From positions 161,634,615-161,698,614 of the forward strand of contig NC_051850.1 in the NCBI RefSeq assembly GCF_905115235.1: 64,000 nucleotides of DNA, read 5' to 3'. The DNA is from Hermetia illucens. Lineage: Eukaryota > Arthropoda > Insecta > Diptera > Stratiomyidae. The position numbers and the translations under genes are program-made. Shown one piece after another: positions 1 to 12,240 of this stretch; position 1 is the first letter of the stretch, and each line of letters opens with the position of its first letter. Under the pieces are notes generated by a model, which worked only from the letters and a program-made list of their open reading frames with translations, was not told where the DNA came from and did no database searches.

Positions 1-1705
1 GTATTTGTCCGTCGTCTTCAGTTGGCGGGGCCTCCAACTCGCCGATGTTCTGGTTGTTCAGTAGCTCATCAAAGTACTCAACCCATCGCTCCAATATGCT
101 CATTTTGTCGGAAATCAGATTTCCCTCTTGTCGGCAGGATGAGCATCGAGGTGTATAAGGCTTCATCCTGCTGACTTGTTGGTAAAACTTCCGCCCCTGG
201 TGCGATTGCTCCCTGTACTTTTCTAGTTCACAGACTTGTTGGTTCTCCCAGGCTTCCTTTTTCCGTCTGTGAAGTCGCCGCTCCGCTTGACGGAGTTCGT
301 GATAAGTCTCTGCGCGTGCCCGTGTTCTTTGAGAATGCAACATTACTCGGTATGCAACATTCTTCCGTTCCGTTCCGTTCCGTTACATTCATCGTCAAAC
401 CAGCCGTTCCGACTCCTTTTGCGGCTGGGGCCAAGTATGTTTGTGGTCGTATCCATGATAACGTTCTTCAGGTGATTGGGAAGATCATTTGTTGACGCTC
501 CATCTCCAAGTCCTCTGTTGACTGCGGTTATTGCGGCATCCATTTCCTTCTTATGGGTGTCGCGGAGGACTGTGTTGTGGATGGCTTCAGTGTTCACTCT
601 CACCTGATTGTCAGAAGGGATTCTAGGTGGTATTGTTATTCGAGCTCGGAGCACCATGCCAACGAGATAGTGATCCGAGTCTATATTGGGAGGTGGCGGC
701 GTTCGATCAACACGTGGTCAATTTGGTTGAAAGTGGTCCCGTCTGGAGAGGCCCACGTATGTTTGTCGGCCGCTTTCCGCGCAAACCAGGTACTTCCAAC
801 AACCATTTCGTGTGACACTGCTAATTGAATAATCCGCAGTCCGTTATCATTTGTTTTTTCGGGCAACCTATAGGAGCCAACATATCGCCTGAATACGGGC
901 TCCTTCCCTACTTGGCTGTTAAAATCCCCAAGTATGATTTTAATATCATATCTGGGACAGGCTTCGAGGGTTCGTTCTATTGCCTCGTAGAAGATATCCT
1001 TCTCTGACTCTGCAGTCTCCTCTGTAAGGGCGTGAACGTTAATGGGGTTTATATTTCTAAACTTGCCTCGCAAGCGCAGAGTGCATAGCCGTTCGCTTAT
1101 GTTTTCAAAGCCGATAACAGCAAGTTTTAGTTTTGGCTGACTAAGAAACCTACTCCGAGCACATGGTTTGCTGGATGATCGCTATAATATATGGTGTAGC
1201 GGCTCTTCTCCAGGAAACCGGTCCCTGTCTATCGCGTCTCTTGTAACGTATATCAGCCTTACATTGGGACAGGGTATCGGCTAGCTGCTCATCAGCTTTA
1301 TCTCTGTACAGGGAGCGCACGTTCCATGAGAAAATGCGCAAATCGTTAATCCGTTGTCGTTGCCGGGTTCATCGTTGTAAGATCCATCCAGTCCGAGGCT
1401 CCTTTCGTGGCTTTGTAATATCGGTTTTCCGTGTAGGGTTGTCAGCCCTACCCAACCTCCAACCTGGAGGACCAGTTGGTACAATTTGTTCGGTTTTTAG
1501 ACGCGTGAGACTCGCCTTCATCCTTTTTCGTCAGCAACTTTTCGTTACGAAAGAGTTCTCAGCGGTCACCACGTCGAGGTGGAGATAGGGTTTGGTGGTG
1601 GAGCTGTTGGTGTTGATTCAGCACGCGTTTCCTGGTTTTATGCTCCATCGCGGGTACCAATCCACGTTTCGCCCTGGGACCTATACTACCCTTTGACCAC
1701 CCTTG
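1..1705 (-). mobile_element. RTE-type LINE (family 1), 5' half, copy A
   Basis: The minus strand encodes pieces of an apurinic-type endonuclease, including a start reading RIFSWNVRSL and the GDFNSQVG motif near 920-940. The block aligns along its length with the fuller copy at 29432-32695; base 1 here matches about 31006 there, so the element runs off the left edge. The 5' end falls where the three family copies stop agreeing, after the shared TATACTACC motif. The reading frame is broken several times, so this copy is dead. It probably moved by target-primed reverse transcription when active. Confidence 0.85.
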
Positions 1706-2059
1706 AACCTTTACTCGGCTTAAAGGCTGCTTCATCTGACTTTATTTTCAGGAGATTAGAGTCGTAGGGAGGCGAAAACCGGCCCGGGCTGCAAATTATG
1801 CGAGGCCGCCTTTTAACCTAACTGACCTTCCTCAATTTGTTTCCAGTTGGCTAGGTTTCGCAGCGGTCTTTTCAGACGTGGCCAACGAACCAACTTACAT
1901 CAGACATAGACGTGCTTTTGATGGCGGCGAAAAGCTTCTCGCAATGTTTGATTCAACGCGGGTGGGTGGTTGAATCATCCACATTGAACTTGAAACGCAA
2001 AAGATCATCGATCAGCTGCTTACGGACCTAAAATTCAAGTTGGAGCCAGCACCTTTTAT
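1706..2059. other. intergenic, no gene seen
   Basis: No open frame, tRNA or clear repeat is visible between the LINE 5' end and the start of the GST A1 duplicated block. Confidence 0.5.
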
Positions 2060-2482
2060 TCCGGAGTTTGTGTGGCAATGGTGATAAAAACTGTATTAAT
2101 TTATGAATTGCCTACCATCGTTTTTATAGAAATCAAGGCCACGTTATCTTATCAAATTGTTAGGCAAGATGTTTCTAGAATACACCTTAGCATTCCGCTT
2201 TGGACGACCATTCGTGGAGCTGATAATGAGAAGAAAACATACTTTGTCCGATACGAGCGTTATCGTACATTCAAGTATTATGCATGTCATGTTAACCGGG
2301 ATGATAATGACTTAGCATTTATTAGACCACATGCATTTTTGGACATTTTGATAATCATCATTGGCCACAATTTGCTGCCATAGACTATCTATTGAGTGCT
2401 CCACTCATTTTCATCAATATTCCGCGACAAATTATGCTTCAACCAAAAAAGGAAATCCATATGTATTCTAATTTTACATAAT

Positions 2483-2488
2483 TTTATT
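2483..2488 (-). other. poly(A) signal of GST A1
   Basis: AATAAA on the minus strand, 63 nt past the stop codon and inside the 3' UTR shared with A2. Confidence 0.6.
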
Positions 2489-2550
2489 GCACTTCATTCT
2501 GTCTTACACTCCACACGCATGGTACCTATAACTTAAGGATCATCTTATGC

Positions 2551-3276
2551 TTATTGAGAGGCCAATTTCTTGATATGCTCCATAAATCTCTGCAGTCCAT
2601 CACCATTTGCTTTTTGGTAATAAGGAAGCTGGGTTAACCGATTTAACCAGTTACATAATCCTGGGAATTTCTCCTGTTCCGCAGGTACAAAGCTAATCAT
2701 AGTTGAGAAGGTAGCCAAAATTGAAAAATCCGCAACTGTGAGGGAGTCTCCAGCGAGATATTCGTTGCCACCGAGGAATTTTTCAAGGAAATCATAAGCT
2801 TCGAGTACGGAGGTTCTAGCATTTTCCAATACCTGTGGGTCAGTGCTTTTCCTGGCGGCCTGGAAATGGAATATATTATGTTTAATTTAATATCTCGGGA
2901 GATTGGTAAAACATTCAAAGTCAGTACTTACCCCAAAAGCAAACATTCGAGGGCTCAAAACACTACTTTCGAAATGAAGCCTCTGGTCTACTACTGCGCG
3001 TTTGTACAAATCTTTAGGATACAAGGAATCGTCCTTTGCGTATTTACTCACTAGGTATGTGCTGATAGCATGACTGTCCCAAATGCATTTACCATCGTCT
3101 TCAAGGGTGGGGATGGTGTGTTGGGGGTTCTTTTTCAAAAATTCTTCTGTTTTAGTTTCATTTTTGTGAGGGTCGATTTCATGTAGTTCATAGTCCAAAC
3201 CAATCGCGTGAGCTGTAAGTAACACTGCCCGAACCGTAGGCCCTCTATCCATTCCATAAATAATAGGTTTGCCCAT
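2551..3276 (-). CDS. GST A1, epsilon-class glutathione S-transferase-like, altered glutathione site
   Basis: Two exons, 3276-2932 and 2859-2551, with a 72-bp GT-AG intron, give 217 residues, the usual length of an epsilon GST. The N-terminal thioredoxin-like domain keeps NPQHTIPTL (residues 50-58) and WDSHAI (66-71). The C-terminal helical domain keeps AGDSLTVADFS and the LPYYQKANGDGL end. Epsilon GSTs normally activate glutathione with Ser12; here residue 12 is Gly (DRGPTVR), His41 is Thr, and three residues including the arginine near 112 are missing relative to A2. The frame and splice sites are clean, so it looks like a working gene with changed chemistry, perhaps a binding protein. Family assignment is secure; function is inferred. 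Confidence 0.9.
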
Positions 3277-3334
3277 GTTGAAGCCGAAATGAAGAACTTT
3301 CCTACGATGCTCACGGAATAATTGAAAACTTCAC

Positions 3335-3369
3335 ACTGAGTGTCCGCAATATCCGCTTCACTATAAATA
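3335..3369 (-). promoter_or_regulatory. GST A1 core promoter (TATA plus initiator)
   Basis: On the minus strand TATTTATA (3369-3362) lies 25-32 bp upstream of the A in an arthropod initiator TCAGT (3339-3335). The same pair with the same spacing stands before GST A2, so the start of transcription is predicted near 3337, about 60 nt before the ATG. Confidence 0.7.
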
Positions 3370-3480
3370 CCCGCGCTCTTTATCTATGGAGGTGATTCAT
3401 TTAATTTGCCCCTGCTAAAAATTGAATTATCATCACTGGTGGGCACTTTTCTGTTTTCGTGTGTACGATGCGCGAAAAAA

Positions 3481-6400
3481 AGATAGCACATTTGAAAAGT
3501 TTAGATTATTAATTCACTGTATGGAATCCAGTAAGGTTTTCTATAAAGAGCCTAGAAGGAAATACATATTTCTACCTATGAATAACAGTTTTTCTGAAAA
3601 GTTGGGGTTTTAATTTGAATTCAACTTTAATTTCAGGATTTTAAGGTGCGAAAAAAAGATAATACATTAACAAGACAAAGCTAAACAACCCCAGTCCCTC
3701 AGCAGATCTGGCCATTTCTTCAAGAACAACCTATTAAACAACTTTATCATCACTTGTAAGCCCTTGTGGCCATCTTGGCAAGAGTTAGTCACTTGCGTTG
3801 TGGTAGTTCATACAGTGTGCTTAATCTGTATTCTGTTCCTTTGCAATGGCGATTATAGTGTACCGCGAGTAAAAATGTCGTCATAGTGCAAACCACAGTA
3901 GATATACTATAGGCAGTACCTTTCCAAAAATGACCCCAGCTGCGAATGTGCTGCAAAAGCTTATCTGTACACATGAGAGACGTTAAAGAAGGACAAGGCA
4001 TAATCTTCGTCAAATCGTATTGGTAAGAGAGAGATGGCAGACATATTTGCTTGAACGAAAAATTATGTGTCATGGCTTCTGTCAGATTTGTATATTTTTG
4101 CATTTTGATTCCAAAAAAGAGAAATTGCTGAATGGGAAAAAGCTTTTGAACGGCATGCATCCTGCGTAGCCTCAAGAAAATTCAATTTGGAACCAGGCGT
4201 CGTATTAGGTCCATTCATAAAATGTGTGCGCCATGAGAATTTCATAACAAAAGTTGAAAAGAGAAAGTACATGTTTCATTGTTTACTTTAGTGCAAATAA
4301 AAAGTAAACAAAGATAGTATAACGAAACATGAGTTTTGAGATGTGAGAAAGCGCGAATTTTATTTGAAAGTGTTTAATAATGAATTTAAAGTTCATTTCA
4401 AATTAACTGCACTTTTTTGGAAAAATGAGTGGGAGAAGCTTAAATGTAGAATGTTGAAAATGTAATGGATATGTGTACATAATTTATAAATGTTGGCCAC
4501 GCAAACTTCGTTGTTTACTTGAAAGTGGTAGGAAAAGTGGCAAAAGGAACCGGCAATATGTAAGAAAAATAAATGGCGGTTATTATAATTTTGTTATACA
4601 CTTATATCTCATACACGAGTACAAATAAAAAAAAAAATAAGTAAGAAAGGTTCAAAATCTATAATAGGATAAAAATGTAAGAAAGTTGAAGTTTGCGTTT
4701 AACAGAAATTCAACAGCTCACCTTGCCTCTTTTGCGTACAGCACCACCACGTGAAGGCGAGGCAAGGAGATTGAGAACCAGAGGTTTTGAATGCACTTAG
4801 TCCTCCTTTACAGTGCCACCCTCCTTCCTTCCCAATAACTTTTAATCGAATGTCATTTCTATCTACCAAAATCTTTCATTTGTGTTTGTGTTTTTAATTT
4901 TTCGGTTTTCGCAATTAGCGCTAGGCTATATGATGGCTGTTATTTGACTCCTATGCATTAGTCGATGATTAGCTCGGATTTCTCCCATGAGGGCTAGCAT
5001 ATGTTTGTGTTTATTTGACATCGTGAATAAAAAAGGCATTGCGAGTCTCTGTAAGCATTTCTTCCTAATTGATGAACTTCTAACAGAAATATTAATGGAA
5101 AGTGAAAACAAACTGAACAAGTGGGTTGGAATTGTCTATAATATAAGATGAAAAAGCGAAATAATAGTTCAGTGAATTTACCGGCTAATTCATCTTATCC
5201 GTGAATTAGTTGGAGGATCAACACATTTTTGTTTTCGCATTTCCCCAAGTCTTTCCATTAACGGTTGCTGTTCTATTATCTTTAAAGCAAGGATTAAGAC
5301 TTTTCTTTAGAAATGCCCAACTACGACGAAGACCAGAAGAAATAGGCAGCATTTGAAGCCCCTAGCGAAGAATGGGTCCCAGAAAAAACAATCAGCAATT
5401 GCATATACAGATGTGCCACACAAAATGAGCGCACCTCTTCACCGAATTGGAAAAAAGAACCAAGGAACTAGTTGAGAATTATATAATAAAGACGGACTCA
5501 TAAGTGAGAAATTTTGAATAAAATCTGTAAAAATAAAGATTATAGGCACCTGCAACCCGCAAGGTGCAAAACCGAAGAAGACAATTATCAGTCAAAGGCC
5601 CAAAAGGGAACACGGAGGAAAGCTTGCTGAAGAGGACCGTTTGTTCGGTTTGCAGAATGATACACTTGGGTTACAAACCGAGTGCTGAAAATGAACTCAT
5701 CAAGGAAGCGGTATTAGCAAAAGTATCCAATAACATAATTGAAAGCATGGGTTTTCGGTTAGTTACCAAACCTCACGTAAAGTAGAGTAGTAAATACGGT
5801 TAATAAACCTGGATTCTAGCAAATTTACCAACTCTCCCAATTAACCCAAGTTAAATAAATGCCTAACGCCAACAAAAATAACTCTCTCCTAATAAAGTTC
5901 GGTTAAAATGAAATATTGCCTTGGAAGATATTTACTTTTAGCCAATAAAAACGAAAAAATGGAAGGCAATCGTTCATTTGAAGACTAACAAATTACCTCC
6001 TAATTCAAACCAAGAAAAATTCGCTTGCCTAAAAGTAATCAAAATTATACAAAAGTAAGCCATGAAAAGTCTGTTAACAGAATGTAATTACAACCCAACT
6101 GTAATATATATAGAAGATTAAAAGATTCCACACAGAAATAATATATACAAATATGTAACTAAAACCAACAATCCCCAACTAGCTTCAAATTTAATGCCTG
6201 CTACCAATAAATGTAAATCTGCGAAATAGAGGCAATCCTATCAAGAAAATTACCTAATTACCTTAACTACCAAAGGATAATTGCTATACTGATCAAAATA
6301 CGCCATCATAAACAAAAGTGGTCTAAAGAAGATGCACTGGCAGATATAGAAGCAGCAATCCAATACATGGTAATGATGGAAAATGCATTCGCATCTAATG

Positions 6401-7330
6401 AAAAATTTGTGAAGCGAAAGCTCAGCTGAAATCCCAAAGATTTCAAGATCGACAAGAGAAAAGAGGAAAACTAATTCAATACTAGCAAGCATTGCATTAA
6501 TGTTAGGAGGCAGTAAATATGGAAGAATAAGACAAATTGATCACGAAGAAAGTATATACAGGACATAAGAAAAGATCTTCATGAAGTTACTTTTGGAAGA
6601 CGAATGCCAAAGTTGTCAAAAAATCAAATTGATGTAGGAAATTATCACGCCTATATGCACGGGGATAGTTCTCCAGAGAAGGGAAGAAAATGAACAATGA
6701 ACGAATATAAAGAGGTAATAGGTAAACTGATTGAAGTAAAAAGGCCTGAATTTAAAGTAATAAAGGACCCCCACGGAAAGTAATGAGCAAAGATCTTATG
6801 TTTTTAAAAATAATTTGCCGACCAAAACTAATTGTAACATATCAAAACTCTTCTGTTATCTATCTACTCTACCTAAACTCATTATACCTTATCGTTCCCA
6901 GTCATATTTCTGAAATTAGACGCACCTAATAGATACCCAAAATTATACCGGCTTTTAATTCGTCACGTCAATTCATCCTTCTAGCGTTCTTTATTGTTTT
7001 TGATGATTCCATAGTGTTGATGAAGTGTTCTGCCCTTGCAAGTACTGCTGGAATGTCCAGTTGAGTTTCGGCCGGCCTTTTCCGTTTCCTGTTAGGGTGA
7101 TTTGCTGAGATTTGCGTTGTTTTTGGTTTCTACCTAATAATTATCCTCGATATTGACTATTGACTAGTCAAATTATCGTAAATTGAAAACAAGAAATTCC
7201 TGCAGAAAAATTAAAGAGAAGTAGGGTAAACAATCCCTTCACGTTAGAATTCCCCTAACCTACAATCATCCAAATATTCAAAGGGAAATATATAGAAGAA
7301 AACAGGGAAAAGAATTCCATTTTTATTTTT
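3481..7330. other. long AT-rich intergenic region, unassigned
   Basis: No convincing gene. Short open stretches exist, such as 5564-5785 on the plus strand (73 residues, lysine rich with an RTVCSVCRMI segment), but none has a recognisable domain. The 5.3-6.8 kb part is purine rich on the plus strand with many short lysine and glutamate rich pieces in changing frames, which suggests an old decayed coding element I cannot name. Confidence 0.4.
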
Positions 7331-7399
7331 ACGTTTTACGGCTGCATTCCTTCCACGTTTGAAAGTGAATCCTTCGTTGCACATAAAACATGTGATCCA

Positions 7400-8482
7400 G
7401 AACCATCACGTAGGCCGCTATTGAATTGTTTCAAAATATTATTCACCCTAACTGCCACAAATATTGGCGGCGATACACAATCTGTAGCAAAACGCGGAAA
7501 ACACGTGCGACCTTCTGACACTGTCCGATCTGCAGAATTTAGTCAGAAAGTGTAAATAATCATTGACGAGGACCATTCAAAATCAATCAGGGCCCTTGCG
7601 AGGGAGCTTAATGTTTCTGACCGTCTTATCCCTCGATTTGTCCAAGAAGATCTCCGGTATAAATCCTACCTTTTGCGCAGACGACAGTGTATGTCGAAGC
7701 AAATACGTGAACAGCGAGTTAGCTGAGCAGAACGCCTTCTAAACAAAATGTAACACCCTGAAGCGCCTGAGATATTATGGTTTTTTTCTGTTGAAAACAA
7801 ATTTGACCAAAACCAAAAGGCCGCAGAAATGAGAGATGTTACGATCCTACAGACGTTCCTGTTATCATGCAAACAAAGTTTCCACCTACTGTTATGGTTT
7901 TGGGTGTGTGAGCAAAAAAGGACATGTCATGCCAGCTCACTTTTTCACTCAAAGTCTTCGAGTGAATTTTGCTGCATACATCGAGGTTCTAATACAGTAG
8001 TGGTACCCTGCATTGATAGTGTTCGCGGTGGCAGCCCATATATCTTTCAACAAGACTCTGCTCCTTCACACAAAGCGATGGCAATGCAAGATTGGATGGC
8101 TGATAATTTCCATGACCACATAAAACCGAACTTATGGCCGCCTAGCTCCCCAGACCTTAATTCTCTGGATTATTATGTATGGGGTGTAGTTGAGAGTGAA
8201 ACCAACAAACATCCTCATAGCACTATTTCTTCTCTGAAGGCTGCAACTAATACCGTTATGGTCGATATGAATAAAGAGCATTTGATATGGGCATGCAATC
8301 CTTTCCGGACCCGGATCGATGAATTTATTGCAGCTAATGAAAATTTTATTGAATGAGTTTATCAATATATAATAAGTTAATGTTGTGTGAAAAATTCGTC
8401 AAGTTTCATTCATTCATGTTCAAACTAAAAGATAATTAGTTTTACTCTGAAGTTATCCTCAAATACCGTACACACCCTGTAC
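7400..8482 (+). mobile_element. mariner-like DNA transposon, DD37D (maT-like), decayed
   Basis: The plus strand encodes a transposase remnant. The N-terminal part reads IRALARELNVSDR near 7580-7620. The catalytic part reads IFQQDSAPSHKA, then PNLWPPSSPDLNSLDYYVWG. The second catalytic Asp (QQD) and third (LDYY) are 37 residues apart, as in the DD37D group. The frame ends at 8356. A right terminal repeat probably ends near 8482, where the minus strand reads GTACAGGGTGTG. I could not find the matching left end, so the left boundary is approximate. Frames change upstream of 7830, so it is inactive. Confidence 0.8.
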
Positions 8483-8489
8483 TTCATAT

Positions 8490-9330
8490 TTTCTTACACT
8501 TTAACAATTTATTCCTCAATTGGTTAAACGGTTAAGTCGGCATTTCCTCTTGTCGCTAATACCAGCCGAAATGCCGGCTCAGGAAAAATTTACGGAAATG
8601 TTAATTTGAGAACACTTACGTTGCCAAATCCTTCGGCAGTCGGGTAAAGCGGGTTCCTCCCCTGCAGTCCTTGACAATACACTTCATTTTCCTATTTAAA
8701 ATTAATTAATGACAACAAAATGTTTCCACTTTTTTAATATCACTCACTTGTTGTTAACAGTCAATTCTTCCTTCAATTTGACAAGTGATTGGCGCCAAAC
8801 ATTTTAACGATACCTACTCATCTGGTAATATCACATTATTCGTTCGGTGAGCTTTTGCTATTCTGGTACTACTGCCGTGCTTACCCATATAGCAAAAAGT
8901 TGTTTCACGTATTCACTTATACATAAGCAAAAACTTGCCAATCTCACCAATGCATTGGCAAGTCCGGGCGGTATGTCAAACACAGCTGATCGGATTTTCG
9001 TTACATCTCCCTCATGCTCAAGAGCGAAACTATTGGAAATCGTGCGTACTCGCATTGATTTCCCCCCTTGAGGGGCAAGGGGGAGTGAGGCAGCTGTCTA
9101 GTATCTAACTGTGGTGCAAACGAAACGGCCAAAAAGAATGGCTATTTCTGAGAGAATTTTAGACAGGATTCATGAAAACTTCATCGATTTAGAAAATGTT
9201 TTTCACAGTGACGGTTTATGGTCTGGCTTTCTATTTTTTGAGAAGGTGGACACCCCAGCGTGTGGGATTTTTACCCACTAAAACCACCACTGATTCTTCC
9301 CATGCTCCGCGTAATCCACCATAAGGTATT
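8490..9330. other. intergenic, no gene seen
   Basis: Only a small inverted repeat stands out: CGGCATTT near 8538 pairs with AAATGCCG near 8570. It does not fold as a normal tRNA. Confidence 0.4.
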
Positions 9331-9339
9331 ACATGACGA

Positions 9340-10985
9340 GGCGGAGTCAGTCCACTCGAGCTTTGCCACCTTTCTTCTTTTCTCATCCCTCTGCCTTTGG
9401 CAGTTTGCTGTAAATAGATGCGATCATGAAGTTGACTGCATCCCAATCCTCCTCACGTGCTAGCTTTCTCGACACAAGATTTTCTGGTACCAGCATCTTT
9501 CATAGAGCTTCTTCTATGTTCTTCCTTTCTTCCACAAATCTTGGACAGTGAAAGAATACGCACTCTGAGACTTCATCGCCGTTTGGACAATCGAGTAGGG
9601 TATCCAGTTTAAATCTGCACAGGTACTAGCGATATCCTCCATGCCCCCTGAGAAATTGGGTTAGATTATAATTCATCTCACCGTGCCGTCTCTCCAACCA
9701 CTCCTTGACGGAAGGGATGAGCCTTTGTGTGATTGCAGTATCATCTGAGATAATCCTCCTGTAGACTGCACTCAGTTTATGAGCGTTAACTGCGATCTGT
9801 AATCCCTTTCCCCAAACTGTGGCTGCATAAAGCAAGATCGAGTTCACTTTATTGGCTATAAGTAACCTAGAAGTATGCCTTGGACCTCCCATGTTCGGCA
9901 TCGCCGTTGCTAGGACCATACATGCAGCGGATGCTTTGTCGCAAACATACTGTACGTTTTGCTTCTAACTGAGCTTCCCGTCTATCATCACCCACAAGCA
10001 TTTCATGGCCGGCTTGAAAGTGATAATGTAATCCCCAATTTGAATACGGGCATAATTTTTTTTACGCGCCTGGTAATCAGGACTGCTTTCATTTTTTTCT
10101 CCGCAAGTGCTGGTACTGCCCTTTCTATGAATTCACGTCATCGGTTCATTTAGCTATACGGAACACATACTGTCGACCTCCTCCTTGGCTCTCGATAACC
10201 GGTAGCAATCTATTGTATATAACACGCTCAAACATTTTCCCTCAAGTATCTAGAAGACATATGGGTCTGTAGGAGAATGGTTCATTTGGAGGTTTACCAG
10301 TCTTAGCCAGCAGTAGCCACTTCTGCCCCTTCTATGCCGCAAGAAATTTTCCCTCGAACATGTACGCTTCGAACAATTCAGAGTACATGTTCAGTTTGGA
10401 TTTCGCGGCAAGCTTAAAAGCCGGTACTTCGTCCAGGCCCGCAGCTTTAATGTCGCTATTCTGTCACAAATCTCCAGTAACTTTTCTCTGGTGACTGCTG
10501 GAATCGCTTGAAGTTGTCGGTGCTCCTTTCTTGCTGGGGTAATAACTCATTGATGATTTTCAATAAGAGAGTAGAGCACGTGATCTGCGTAGATGAACCC
10601 CCTCTGAATCGTCCTATCACTATTCTATACGCACTCTTTAAAGAATTCTCCCTTGTTCCGCTGAATAGCAAGCTCGTGGGGTTTTGCGGGCTTCTTTGTA
10701 GTTACACTCTTTTCGCCTCTGAGCCATCCTACCTACTATCCTCCAAACCATTCGTCTGGCTTGGTGAGAGGGTGATCGAAGGCTGGCCAATTCATCATTT
10801 CACGAGTAGTTGGGCCACCGGGAAATTTGCATCTTCTAGGCATGGACGCGTCACATGCTTTGACGATGCATTGTGCCTGATGTAGAGCTTTTTTTGAAGA
10901 GACGCCGGTTTTGTTAGGTTGGTCTAACCACACTTCCATGGAGGTCTGCTTATCCAAAGCTTTTGCGGACAAACTTGACATTTTA
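9340..10985 (-). mobile_element. R1-like LINE, reverse transcriptase and 3' end
   Basis: Minus-strand pieces encode the C-terminal half of an R1/Jockey-superfamily LINE. They include a segment with NKVNSILLYAATVWG (9626-9919) and a terminal domain with CPNGDEVSECVFFHCPRF followed by WDAVNFM toward 9430-9600, which is the zinc-knuckle tail of R1-type elements. The reverse transcriptase core lies around 10000-10900 in broken frames. The endonuclease part of what looks like the same element is at 12230-12660, separated by the Ty3/gypsy fossil. Confidence 0.75.
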
Positions 10986-11099
10986 GTTTAAATTTATTTT
11001 ATATTTAATAACAAATCACTTATTTATATTAATTCGTTTATATTTTATTTTACTTTTTAATTAGTTTAATTTATAAAATATTAAAATTGAAAACAATGA

Positions 11100-12240
11100 A
11101 ATTCGTCATTCTTATTTCACGGCAGACCTCTGTCCGGTTGCTCCGCCGGTTTCGTGGCTGTCGACCTACCATCAACAGGCAGGCGAGCCACTGAGATGGG
11201 TGATTTTCGATTTGTGGTGAGTTGCGCTATTTTGGTGCGGAGTTCGAAAGAATCTCCCCTAATCGACTCCACACTTCAGCACCTGCACGCTACCCTCGGA
11301 GGACTCTTCGTTTTCTCCACATAAATGTCTAATTCACAAAAAGTTGTATGATAATAGCGCGGCAAGCGCCTCTCGCTCCTCCCCACCTCCGTGGCCGCAG
11401 TGATGGTACGAATGCCCCGTTTTTGGCGAGGTAACCAAGAGGCCTGGTTCCGACAATTGGAGGCGCGGTTCGCGTTCGCGCACCTCACTTTTGATACCAC
11501 ACGATTCAATCACGCGTTCGTCGGTCTACACGAGGAGTCGATTGGACTCGTCGCCAACATTCTGGAGGAGTGTTCCTACTTGAAATTGAAGGGCACCCTC
11601 ATCAAGCGACTGCCGGTAATCACTTACTGACGGAGCATATCTTAGGCAACGGCCACTAGAGCCAACTGATGCGTGAGATGAAACAGTTGGGTAGGGATCA
11701 GGTCGGGGTTGAGTTTCTTATATCGCTGTGGTTGCGATTTCCGGAAAACACCCAGACTATCTCGGCCTGTGCGGACTCCAGATCTTTGGCAAACACCGCT
11801 GACAAAATCCACGAGGTGCAAGCGAGCCCCGTGGTCAGTAAAGTGCCACAGGAAGCCACGGGCCTAATTGCTGAGCTTCAGCAGAGGGTGGCAACCCTCC
11901 CGGTTACCGTCTCTAAGCTAGCGGTAACAGTAGGAACCCGCCACCCGGAATGGGCGATCGGATAGTCATACGTTGGGGACCTCAACGAGTTTTGCAATTT
12001 GCTGGTACCACCGCATCTTTGCCGACAAAGCAAAGAAATGAACGGGTTGCGGCAGAGCGAGCAACTTGCGTCGGACACACGTGAATGTGAATCGTAGTGG
12101 CCTTGCCACCGAAAAACAATTTTTGACAGCGAAAATTGTTTTTCGGTGTCAGTTGGAGAAAAACGAGCACGAGAACGAGAACTTAATCAAATGAATAAAT
12201 AAATAAGTAATACTTATAATCAATAAAATGTAATTTTATT
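11100..12240 (+). mobile_element. Ty3/gypsy LTR-retrotransposon fossil (gag region and possible LTR piece)
   Basis: A gag-like region on the plus strand includes PRFWRGNQEAWFRQLEARF and, further on, a leucine-rich segment typical of insect Ty3/gypsy capsid proteins. No polymerase region follows; the sequence goes almost straight into a possible LTR piece with a 15-bp hairpin near 12108-12148. The copy is broken in several places and looks old. It lies inside the R1-like LINE. Confidence 0.65.

Larger units (their letters stand above)
2060..3480 (-). repeat. GST A duplication block, copy 1
   Basis: This block matches 17440-18870 through the 3' flank, 3' UTR, both exons and promoter. Shared 3' flank words include CGTGGAGC followed by A-rich DNA, and CATGTCATGTTAACCGGGA. 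The match shows that the A1/A2 pair arose by duplication of a segment of about 1.4 kb, not by retroposition, since the intron is kept. Confidence 0.8.

Noticed and set aside
8522-8585. Possible tRNA gene, from a GGTTAAACGGTTAAGTCGG-like stretch and paired ends.
   Set aside because: The arms do not make a cloverleaf, and there is no box B; only a simple hairpin remains.
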